Positions 1 to 8,563 of a stretch of DNA of 21,861 nucleotides are shown piece after piece; the stretch's first letter is position 1; each line of letters begins with the position of its first letter. The translations under genes and the position numbers were made by a program. The DNA is taken from NCBI GenBank assembly GCA_943704415.1, contig CALSCO010000702.1, positions 1-21,861 on the forward strand. The letters run 5' to 3'. The notes below the pieces were generated by a model. It ran no database searches. It had not been told where the DNA came from and saw only the letters and a program-made list of their open reading frames with translations. The DNA is from Parvularia atlantis (taxonomy: Eukaryota; Opisthokonta; Rotosphaerida).

Positions 1-11
1 ACCCCCCCCAG

Positions 12-2330
12 CTGATGGAGGCCGAGCAGAGACTCGCGCAGACGCGTGGTAAAGGTGGCGTCCCTGTGTGCAGGCGCGTGTGTGCCTAACGCCGCGCGGG
101 CGCGCGCGCAGGTCGTGCCCCCGCCGCCGACGCGTCGCAGCTCGCCGCCGAGAGCGGCCGGCGCAGGACGAAGCTGGTGCCGAAGGGCACGTCATCGTAC
201 CAGGCTGCGTGGATCGTCGCGAGCGACAGCGACGAAGACGGCGAGATGGACGACAGCGACGACGACGCGGTGTGATCGGTTCTTACGACGCACGCATTGT
301 CGGCTCACCGCGCGGCGCCGCAGATGGAGGGCGACGCGCCCGCCGCGCGCACCGACGTGCTCGATGGTGACGGCGACGGTGAGGGCAACGGCGACGACCG
401 CAGTGTGCGCGACGAACTCGAGGAGGGTGCGCCGCGACCAGCCCAGCGGTGTGGCCGCTGACGGGTGCCTCGCAGTCGTGGACGAGGACCGCAACGCCGC
501 GTTTGACGCGCAGCTGAACGAGGACGAAGCGGCCGAGCAGCTGAAGCACTACCTGCGCGAGCGCGGTGCGCTGCCCCTGCGCTCGCACGTGACTGCTGTC
601 GCCTCTCACCGCGCCGCGCAGAGACACGCGCAGAGGAGGACCGCAACTTCCCCGACGAGGTCGATACGCCGATCGACACGCCCGCACGCCTGCGCTTCGC
701 CAAGTACCGCGGGCTGAAAAGGTGCGCGTGGTGTTGCACGCCGTGTTCCGCCCGGCTCAGCGGCCCGCGGCAGCTTCCGCAAGTCGCCATGGGACCCGTA
801 CGAAAACCTGCCGCTCGAGTACGCGCGCATCTTTGACTTTCAGGTGAGCCGCGCGTGCGAAACGACGGGCGTGGCTGAGACACGCTCGTGCGCTCGCGCC
901 AAGGACTTTGCGCGCACGGCCCGCCGCATCCATAAGGACGCCGCGGCCGAGGGCGTCGAGCCCAACACGTACGTGCGCCTCCACCTCGTCGGCGTGCCGC
1001 GCGCACGGCTGGACGTCTGGCGCAAGCGCGTGGCGCAGACGACGTGCGTGCGCGGCTCAACTAGGGCTGCTTGCGCGCCTGACGATCGGCTTGCTCCCAG
1101 GCGCGAGCTCCCGGCGCTGCCGCTGCTCGTGTTTGGGCTGCTCGAGTACGAGCACAAGACGAGCGTGCTGCACTTTACGGTGATGCGGCACGAGGTGCGT
1201 GCGGACCGCGTGTGTGCGGTGCTGGCACGCGCTGACGAGGCTTCAAACAGGAGTACACGGCGCCGGTGCGGTCCAAGGACGCGCTGATCGCGCACGTGGG
1301 CTTCCGGCGATTCACGACGAGGCCGATCTACTCGGAGGTGTGTGCATGCTCGCGTGTGAGCCGAGCATGACTGCTGACGGCGCGCCGCGCAGTACGACCA
1401 GGGCGACAAGCACAAGTTTGAGCGCTTCCTGCAGCCCGGGCGGGCGTCTGTGGCGACGCTGTACGGGCCGATCACGCTGCCGCCCTGCCCGATCCTGCTG
1501 TTCAAGGACAACGGCGCCGACACCGTGCCGTCGCTCGTGGCCACCGGCTCGCTGCTCGAGGTGCGCCCGTGCCGGCTCACGGTGCACGCGCGACCTGACG
1601 GGACCGTGTGCGTGGCAGGTGCAGCCGCGGCGCGTCGTCATGAAGCGCATCGTGCTCACGGGCGAGCCGTTCAAAATCAACCGGCGCTCGGCCACCGTGC
1701 GCTTCATGTACGCCGCCGGGTCGGCCCGTGGCGGCTTGTGCGCTGATGAGCCGTGGGGCACGCGCAGGTTCTTCAACCCGGAGGACGTGCGCTGGTTCAA
1801 GCCGGTGGAGGTACATGCGCGCGCGCGGGGGCGGTGTGCAGTGCGCCGACCTGAGACCGCCGCCGCCCGCTGCAGATCCGCACGAAGGGCGGGCGCATCG
1901 GGCACATCAAGGAGTCGCTCGGAACGCACGGGTACATGAAGTGCGTGTTCGACGCACCGCTCAAGAGCCAGGTGCGTTGCCGGTACCCCCCACAGGCGCT
2001 GCGCCGGCTGATGCGGCGTGCGCGCGGCAGGACCTCGTGTGCCTGCCGCTGTACAAGCGTGTCTTCCCGAAGTGGGGCACGACCGAGGCGCTGATGCCGT
2101 CGGGGCCGCGGTGTGTGTGTGTGTGTGTGTGTGTGCTCTTCCGATCGCACACGGGCGCGATGTTCTTGGGGCAGGCGCGGAAGCAGTCTGCGCAACAAGC
2201 ACGGGGGGGGGCGTCGGCTCGCGCGCGTGCATCGGCTCACGGTGCGACTCGCTGCAGCGTGGCGCAGAGCATGCCGGCCGGCGCGAGCGGCAGCGGACAC
2301 GCCGACGACGACGACACTTCAGGCACTTGA
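12..2330 (+). CDS. TSR1: Pre-rRNA-processing protein TSR1 (5' partial)
   Basis: TSR1 is a GTPase-like factor that binds pre-40S ribosomal particles during late small-subunit maturation. The visible part is its C-terminal two-thirds. Family blocks appear in order: [98 protein letters not shown] and [10 protein letters not shown]. These match my recollection of animal TSR1 closely. Exons, all in phase: 12-48, 112-269, 324-426, 476-565, 622-721, 774-843, 904-1043, 1101-1194, 1251-1337, 1393-1560, 1619-1707, 1768-1810, 1876-1971, 2031-2330. The N-terminal AARP2CN region lies off the window; position 12 follows a C-rich 3' splice site. The tail after 2110 is doubtful: it runs through a GT repeat and an adapter-like stretch, and gives about 80 residues after FPKW where about 30 would be usual. 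The identity is firm, the 3' end is not. Confidence 0.93.
2111..2134. repeat. (GT)12 microsatellite in the TSR1 3' region
   Basis: Twelve uninterrupted GT units lie at the end of the last well-supported TSR1 exon. Either they are translated as a Cys-Val run, or they begin an intron (a GT start at 2111, with a possible 3' site at the CAG near 2184). The repeat runs directly into an adapter-like sequence. Confidence 0.95.
2131..2146 (+). other. Illumina adapter-like sequence, suspected assembly artefact
   Basis: The bases GTGTGCTCTTCCGATC are identical to the 3' part of the standard Illumina TruSeq read-2 adapter, lacking only its last T. GTGTG could belong to the preceding repeat, but the following eleven bases (CTCTTCCGATC) are unlike the surrounding GC-rich sequence. 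The contig may have been joined or terminated wrongly here, so the TSR1 C-terminus and possibly the TSR1/MCUR1 adjacency are unsafe. Confidence 0.7.
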
Positions 2331-2363
2331 GTGACGCGTAAGTTGTGTCACCCTAGGGCGGGC

Positions 2364-3448
2364 ATGATGGCTGGTGTGCGCACGCAGCCAGGCGCGCGAC
2401 CGCGATCCACGAGCCAACGCACGCGCACGCGCGCACTGTGCGTCACAGGGCTGCTGCGGCACGGCGTGCGGCAGCAGTGGCTCCGCGCGGCGACGGGGCC
2501 GGCGCGACCGTGGCTGCGGCCCATGACGACGCCCGCGGCGGCCGGCACCGCACTGCCGCCGCGCCCGCCCTCGGTGCCGTCACAGCTGCAGCTGCCGTTG
2601 CAGCCGCCGTCGCAGCAGCCGCCGGAGCCGGCGCAGCTGAGCCTCGTGGCCGGGTACCCGTTCGACAAGCACCGCGTGGTGCAGCGGCTGATGGAGCAGG
2701 TGCGCCGCCGCGCCGCGCGGCCGCGGTGGATGACGCGCACACAGGGCCTGGACGAGCGTGGCGCGGAGGCGGTGATGGGCGTGCTAAGCGAGGTCATCAC
2801 GGAGAGGTGCGCGGTCGCAAGGGGATCCGCGTGCGTGGCTGACGACGGGCACGCCCAGCGTCGCCGCCGTCTCGCGCACGACCGTCACTAAGGCCGAGCA
2901 GCAGCGGGTGCGGACGCGTGCAGCGTGCACACGCGCGCTCGCTGAGCATCCCCGCGCAGCACGTGTTCAAGTACCAGGCCGACTTTGCCGACTTGCGCAA
3001 CGAGCTGCAGACGATGGAGCGCAACGACTACAACACGCTCAAGAACGAGAACGAGCGGCTGATGGCCGAGCTCGACAAGGCCAAGGTACGGTGGTCAGTC
3101 GCGAGCGCGACTGACCACCGTGCAGGCGCTCATGCGCGAGGAGGTCAACAAGCTGCAGTCGAGCGTGCGCCAGGACATGAACCTCGAGCGCGGCCGGCTA
3201 CGCGACGAGGCGCTTGTGCAGGAGGCCAAGATCAAGGAGACCGACAACCGGATAGACTCGGAGATCTCAAACTTCCGCACGCAGCTCGAGGCGCTCAAGT
3301 TTGACATTGTCAAGGTGCCGTGCCGTGCGCGCGTGCGCGGTGCGGTCGTGCTGCTGACACAGGCATGCGCACGCGCGCGCAGTACATCATCGGCGCGGCC
3401 GTGACGGCGCTCACGCTGCTGCTCGGCTACTACCGCCTGATCAAGTGA
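2364..3448 (+). CDS. MCUR1/CCDC90 (DUF1640) family mitochondrial coiled-coil protein
   Basis: Members of this family are inner-membrane coiled-coil proteins that regulate or scaffold the mitochondrial calcium uniporter (MCUR1, CCDC90B; yeast Fmp32). The spliced product is 275 residues. The first 55 residues are rich in Arg, Ser and Ala with few acids, as in a mitochondrial targeting sequence. A Pro/Gln-rich linker follows, then the head motif YPFDKHRVVQRLMEQGLDER. Next comes a long coiled coil (NELQTMERNDYNTLKNENER, then VRQDMNLERGRLRDEALVQE and IKETDNRIDSEISNFRTQLE), and a C-terminal membrane helix (YIIGAAVTALTLLLGYYRLIK, with a short tail). Exons: 2364-2699, 2745-2806, 2859-2907, 2960-3085, 3126-3314, 3383-3448, all in phase. 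The start is the first of two adjacent ATGs. Intron 4 is the hairpin intron described separately. The family is clear; which paralogue cannot be told. Confidence 0.9.
3086..3125 (+). repeat. 40-nt intron built as a perfect hairpin
   Basis: This intron of the MCUR1/CCDC90 gene contains a perfect 16-bp inverted repeat (3088-3103 with 3106-3121) around a 2-nt loop. Including G3086-C3123 and a U-G wobble, nearly the whole intron folds on itself. The right arm contains the CTGAC branch-site-like motif (3111-3115), and the CAG acceptor ends at 3125. The coding frame resumes at 3126 with family-typical sequence. Confidence 0.85.
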
Positions 3449-3573
3449 GGCGCCTGATGCAGCGAACACAGACATGCGAACGCCTGACAACGTCTGAGAC
3501 AAAAAAAAAAAAAGGGCGCACGCACACAGGCGCCCAAGCGCCCCCAAGCGCCCAGGCAAGCGCCCGGCGCGGC
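3449..3573. other. Convergent intergenic spacer, MCUR1-like to PARP
   Basis: This 125-bp gap separates the two stop codons. It holds an A13 run (3501-3513), a 6-bp GC hairpin directly after it (3514-3519 pairing with 3530-3535), and repeated GCGCCCAA units around 3530-3555. I see no canonical AATAAA poly(A) signal on either strand. Read on the minus strand, the hairpin is followed by T13 downstream of the PARP stop. I see no gene here. Confidence 0.7.
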
Positions 3574-5769
3574 TCAGTGGCCGTAGTTGAAGCGCACGCG
3601 CAGGAGGTAGCGCATGCGTACCTGGCCGACGTCGTACACTGCGCGCGGCGCGTCAGCGCACGTGGCGCGTCAGCGCGCGCACGGGTCACGGGCGACGGCG
3701 CACCGATGTACTCGTTGTACTGCAGCACGCTCGCCTGCGCCTCAGGCTGCTTGCTCTGCGTCGGCTTGCCGTAGGGCACCTTGACGTCGCCAAAAATCGA
3801 CGTGCTGTGCGCCGGGTCCGGGATGGTCTTGCCGAGGCCCTTGGTCGACATGCAGCCGGCGGGCAGCTTGTTGGCGTCGTACTTGGATTGGCTGAGCTCG
3901 TTGCACTTGCCGAGCGCGACCTGCGCGCCGCCTTCAGCACCACGCGCAAAAGGTACAGCGGTGGGCAGCATGCACCTCGCACAGCAGCATCAGGCCCGTG
4001 CTGTTGGTCGGGTTCGTGAAGCAGTAGTTGGCCGACTTGCTCGACATGTCGGCAAAGTACACGCCCTTGCCTGGCGAGGCGCTGTCAGTGCACCGCGCCA
4101 CCGGGCCGTGCCGCCGGGCCAGCGCACCAAACATGTAGCCCGTGACGGGCGCCTCTGGCGGGGCGATGCGCAGCTGCAACGCACGTGCGTCAGCCGCCGC
4201 CGCCGCAGTAGCAGCCCGCGCGCCGCCCGCGCACGCACGCCCTGCGATAGGATGCCGACGTAGTTGGTCGTGCGCGAGCCGTGCCAGAGCAGCTGGTGGT
4301 TGTCGATGTCCTTCTTGAACCGGTCGACCTCACCCTTGCGCCCGACCTCGTACACGTCCTCGAGCGTGAGCGTGTAGCGGCTGTGGGTGGACGCGTGCGT
4401 GTTGTGCAGGTACTCGTCGACCAGCTTCCACTCGGGCGCGTCGTGGGAGAGCGGCTGCAGGTCGCAGTTGAGTGAGTCGTAGTGGCTGTCGATCGGGTTG
4501 CCGGCGTCGCTCGAGGTCTTGATGGCCCGCATGGCGATCTCGATCTCGCCCAGGGCCTCGAGCAGGCGCAGCTTGTCGTTGACCTGCGTCATTGTGCGGA
4601 TGACCTCGGGGCGTGAGAAGCCAAAGTCGTGCGGGATGCGCGTGAAGAAGCGGTTGTTGGCTTGCTCGAGCTCGCGGCTGCGGGCGCGGGCGCGGGCATG
4701 GGCATGGGCGCGGGCGCGGGTGCGGGCGTGTCAGCAGTGCGCGTCATCAGTGCGCGTCATCAGTGCGCCAGCGGTGCCGTGCGGATGCGCACCCGGACGT
4801 CTTGCCCTCGCCCACGAGCGTCTCGATCTCCTTGAGCGCCTCATAGCCGCTGCGGATCTGCTCCTTGGAGAGCTTGCCCAGGGGCGCCTTCTTCGTGTCG
4901 TACTTCATCTCGAGCACGGCCTCCTCCATCGCCTTGACGTTGAAGATGAGCTGCATCAGGCTCTGCACGCGCTTGTCCAGCTTCGAGCTCGGCGCGGGCT
5001 TGGCAGGGTCCTGCAGCCCGCGCCGGGCAGGCGGGCGTGAGGACGCACAGCAGCAGCGCAGACACCGCGCGGCCGCACCACGCTCAGCTTGGCCTTGATC
5101 GCCGCCTCGTCATCCTTGGAGGACGACTCGTAGTCGAGCTTGACGAGGTCATACTTGCCGTGAACGTGCGCGAACGAGGCGCGGCTCGCAAAGTGGTTCA
5201 TGGTCTTCTCGCGGAACTTCCCCACAAACTCTTGCTTGGCGTCGGCGAGTGGCGTCGGGCCCTTGAGCGCGTTTGAGCCCGCATGCCCGACGCGGCCCCA
5301 GCGCTGCCAGCAGAAGTACTCGGACTTGTCGTCGCTCTCGAGCAGCTGGATCACGTAGTACTTGTTGTGGCCCTTGACATTGTAGCCGACGTCGGTCTGG
5401 TTGAGCATCACGTCGTACACGTCGTCACCCTCGGAATAGACGTGCGTCTGCCAGCGCGCGTGCGCGTGCGCGTGTGAGCGCGACAGTGCGACCGTGCGAC
5501 CGTGCGTGCGCGCGCCTTGTCCTTGACGGAGCAGAGCTCGTCCACGGGCGCCCTGCCCTTCATCACGACCGTCTTGACCGTGTGGCTGGACGGGGCGGGC
5601 GCGGCGGGCGCGGCGGGCGCGGCAGCGGCGGGGGCGGGGGCGGGCGCAGGCGGCGAGGAGACAGCAGGCGCAGCAGCAGCGGGCGCGGTGGCCTTCCTGG
5701 CGCGCTTGGCCGGCGCCGCCGCTGGAGCGGGGGCAGCAGCAGCAGTCGCCGCAGTCGCCGCAGCAGTGC

Positions 5770-5800
<31 letters not shown>

Positions 5801-6004
5801 CGCCTTGCGCTTCGTCGCGCGCCGCGTCCCGCGCACCGTGCCGTCAGCCTTGACCGCCGCGTCGGCCGCGCTCGACGCCGTCATCGCGTCGGCCGCCGCC
5901 TTGGCCGCGGCGCGGCGCGGACGGCTCGTGCCGCTGTCGGCCGCGGGCGCGCTCGCGGGGGCGTCCTCCGCAGCAGCCGCGGCAGCCTTCCGCTTGGGTG
6001 CCAT
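3574..6004 (-). CDS. PARP2: PARP2-like poly(ADP-ribose) polymerase
   Basis: The enzyme transfers ADP-ribose from NAD+ to proteins at DNA breaks in the nucleus. The spliced protein is about 650 residues. It has a basic, Ala/Pro-rich N-terminus of about 165 residues with a [10 protein letters not shown] run, then a WGR domain ([11 protein letters not shown]). The helical regulatory domain follows ([20 protein letters not shown] to [11 protein letters not shown]), then the catalytic domain. The H-Y-E triad is intact: [31 protein letters not shown]. Zinc fingers and BRCT are absent, as in PARP2. Exons: 6004-5501, 5447-5079, 5010-4793, 4677-4239, 4173-4128, 4070-3976, 3920-3704, 3638-3574. The first donor is uncertain: GTCGCA at 5500, or a GC donor at 5515. 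An upstream ATG at 6025 is possible, but 6004 gives MAPKRK and a nuclear-signal-like start. Confidence 0.96.
3639..3703 (-). repeat. Duplicated branch-site unit in last PARP intron
   Basis: Read on the minus strand, this 65-nt intron contains GCGCTGACGCGCC twice with a 4-nt spacer, so the CTGAC branch-like motif is present in two copies before the acceptor. Confidence 0.6.
4678..4792 (-). repeat. PARP intron expanded by minisatellites
   Basis: At 115 nt this intron is about twice the local norm. It holds two full and one partial copy of a 13-nt unit CAGTGCGCGTCAT (4735-4769) and about eight degenerate GCGGGC-type hexamers (about 4680-4730), all given on the plus strand. On the transcribed strand the 13-nt unit repeats an ACTGATGAC branch-like core. 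Confidence 0.8.
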
Positions 6005-6051
6005 CGATGCCAGCCGCGGACGCAACCAGTTGCAAGGCGTTCGCGGCCATC
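6002..6051. promoter_or_regulatory. Bidirectional start region, PARP / inositol transporter
   Basis: The PARP start codon (minus, 6004-6002) and an in-frame transporter ATG (plus, 6007-6009) together form the palindrome CATCGATG. If translation starts at the next transporter ATG (6052), the gap is 47 bp. Either way, there is no room for separate promoters outside the coding sequence. I recognise no TATA box. ATCGA also occurs in the other divergent start region at 9716-9732. Confidence 0.6.
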
Positions 6052-8529
6052 ATGGCATCCGTCGAGCGGTCGCCCCTACTGCCGGTTAACGGTGACGACA
6101 AGGACGAGGCACCGACGGCGCCGCGCGACGAGGAGGTGCTGCGCCCGCACGATCGGACGCGCCCGACGCGCTTCGTGCTCGTGCTGGCGGGCTTTGCGGC
6201 CATCGGCGGTGGCGTCGATCGGGCGCGCGACGCGTGCGCGCGCGGGCTGTGTCTCACGTGCGAGCACATCGCAGGCTTCCTGTTTGGATACGACACGGGC
6301 ATCATCTCGGGCGCGCTGCTGCTGGTCAAGGACGAGTTCAAGCTGTCATCGCTGCAGCAAGAGTGGGTCGTGGCCTCGGCGACGGCCGGCGCGATGCTCG
6401 GCGCCGTCAGTGGCGGTGCGCGGCTACGCGATGCGATGCGGGCTCGCGCGACATGACACCGCGCCAGGCTACATCAACGACCGGCTCGGGCGGCGCCCGA
6501 GCACGATGATCGGCGCCGTCGTGTTCATGGCCGGCTCGGCGATCATGGGCTTTGCCGGTGCGCGCGTGCGCACGCGCTCACAGCGCGGGCGGCCCACGCG
6601 TGGCCGCAGACAACTTTGAGACGCTGCTGGTCGGGCGCATCGTCGTCGGCTGTGCCATCGGCCTGGCGTCGATGACCGTGCCGATCTACGTGGCCGAGAT
6701 CGCGCCGGCGGCGTGGCGGTGCGTCGGCGCCCTTGGCCCGCGACCGCGTGTGACGGGGCGCACAGCGGCGTCATGGTCGCCGGCAACATCTTCTTCGTCA
6801 CGGGCGGCCAGTTTGTCGCGTACCTCTTCGCCGCGGCCCTCGCCAAGACGCCAGACGGCACGTGCACACGTGCACGCAACGCACACGCGCTCTGGCCTGA
6901 CCGACGCGGCGCACAGGCTGGCGCATTATGCTCGGCGTCGCGGCCGTGCCCGCGTTTGTACAGTTTGTCGGCATGCTCTTCTTGCCCGAGACGCCGCGCT
7001 ACTTGCTCAAGCGGCAGCGGCGTGACGAGGCGCGGCGGTGCGCGCGCGGATGTCTCGCGCACTGGGGACCGCTGACGCGCAGAGAGGCGCGAGCACAGGG
7101 TGCTGGAGAAGATGGGCGTGGAGGACGTGGACGGGGAGGTGGCGTTCATCGAGGCCAACATCAAGGCCGTCGTGACCGAGACCGGCGAGGTCCTGCCGGC
7201 CGAGGAGGCGCCGTGGTGCGTTGCGGCCGCGGGCCTGTGTGCACGCGCGCGCCAATGCTCGCGCGATCGGCACAGGTCGGAGCTGTTCACCAAGCCTGCG
7301 CTGCGCCGCGCGCTGTTTGTGGGCGTGGGGCTGCAGGCGTTCCAGCAGGTGCGGCGCGCCTGGAGCGCTGCTCCGTGCGTGAGCTGACGCCGCCACGCGC
7401 GAACGGCAGCTCGCCGGCATCAACACCGCGCTGTACTACAGCAGCACGCTGCTCAAGATGGCCGGCTTCAGCGACGACCAGACGGCCATCTTCTTCTCGA
7501 GCTTTGTCGCGTTCACCAACATGGTCTTCACCGTTGTCGGTATGACGCTCATCGACCGTGTCGGGCGGCGCAAGGCACGCCCAGCTTTTTGCACACGTCG
7601 GCGTGCCTGGCAGGAATTTGACCGTCGTCGCAGCTGCTCCTGTCGACGCTCGTTGGCTGCATCGTCGGGCTCGCCATGCTCGGCCTGTCCTTTTACCGTG
7701 CGGCGCGGCTGTCGTGCGGCGTGGCTGTGGCGCCGGGCTGATCGCGGCCGGCCGGGCAGTCATCCTCGGCTTCTCGACCAAGCAGGGCGACTGCGCGCAG
7801 TACGCGTCGTGCGCGGCGTGCGTGCTGGACGACCGAGTGCGTGCCTGCGTGGCTGGGCGACGATCGCTGACGCGGCGCGCACAGTGCGGCTTCTGCAAAC
7901 TCGACGCGGGCTCGGCCTGCGCCTTCGGCAACGAGATCGGCCCGGCCACAGGCTCCTGCGATGATCCAGCGTGGCTGTACGACGCCGGTGCGGCGCCGTA
8001 CGCCTGAGTGCGCCCCACGGGCCGCCTAAACGAGTGACGTGGGCAGCGTGCCCGGGCTCCGAGGTCGGCGGGCTGCTGGCACTGTCGTCGCTGGTGCTGT
8101 ACGTGGCGTTCTTCGCGATGGGCATGGGCCCGGTGCGTCGCACGCGGCCCGCCCGCACGAGCGCAGGCGCTGACGCCGCAGCGCAGGTGCCTTGGGCCAT
8201 CGTGAGCGAGATTTACCCGCTCAACGTCCGCGGCAAGGCCAGCGGGCTCGCGGCCGCGGCCAACTGGACGGCCAACCTCGTCGTGTCGGCGACGCTTTTG
8301 ACGCTCTTCGGGGCGCTGTCGCAGGTGCGGGGCGCGTGTGCATGTGGCGGTCGCGCCTGCATGGGCTCACGACACCGCTGCCCAGGCCGGCACGTTCTGG
8401 CTGTACACGGGCTTTGCGACGGCGGCGTGGTTCTTTGTGCTCCTGTTCATGCCCGAGACCAAGGGCTACTCGCTCGAGCACATCATGGGCTTCTTTGAGC
8501 GCGGGCTGTTTGTGCGCCGCACGACATAA
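6007..8529 (+). CDS. SLC2A13: HMIT/SLC2A13-type proton/myo-inositol transporter (MFS)
   Basis: This sugar-porter protein of the major facilitator superfamily is 577 residues from 6007, or 562 from 6052. Signature motifs appear in order: [80 protein letters not shown] and [11 protein letters not shown]. The last outer loop is long and Cys-rich ([20 protein letters not shown] onward), like the CxxC-containing loop of animal HMIT and plant INT inositol transporters. This is why I prefer inositol over glucose. ERSPLLP near the N-terminus fits an acidic dileucine endolysosomal sorting motif. Exons: 6007-6208, 6275-6415, 6468-6557, 6610-6718, 6766-6869, 6917-7037, 7099-7215, 7276-7348, 7410-7574, 7634-7697, 7760-7836, 7885-7987, 8047-8132, 8187-8324, 8386-8529. 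The intron after 7574 has a GC donor. Substrate is inferred. Confidence 0.9.
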
Positions 8530-8563
8530 CTATACATTAGTTGCTCCATCGTGCTGCTGTGGC
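8530..8563. other. 34-bp convergent gap between stop codons
   Basis: The gap lies between the transporter TAA and the DUF4272-like TGA. Its left part (about 8526-8545) is locally AT-rich (TAACTATACATTAG), unlike the surroundings. That may serve 3'-end formation of the transporter, but no canonical poly(A) signal is seen. The two mRNAs must overlap at their 3' ends if they have ordinary UTRs. Confidence 0.5.
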
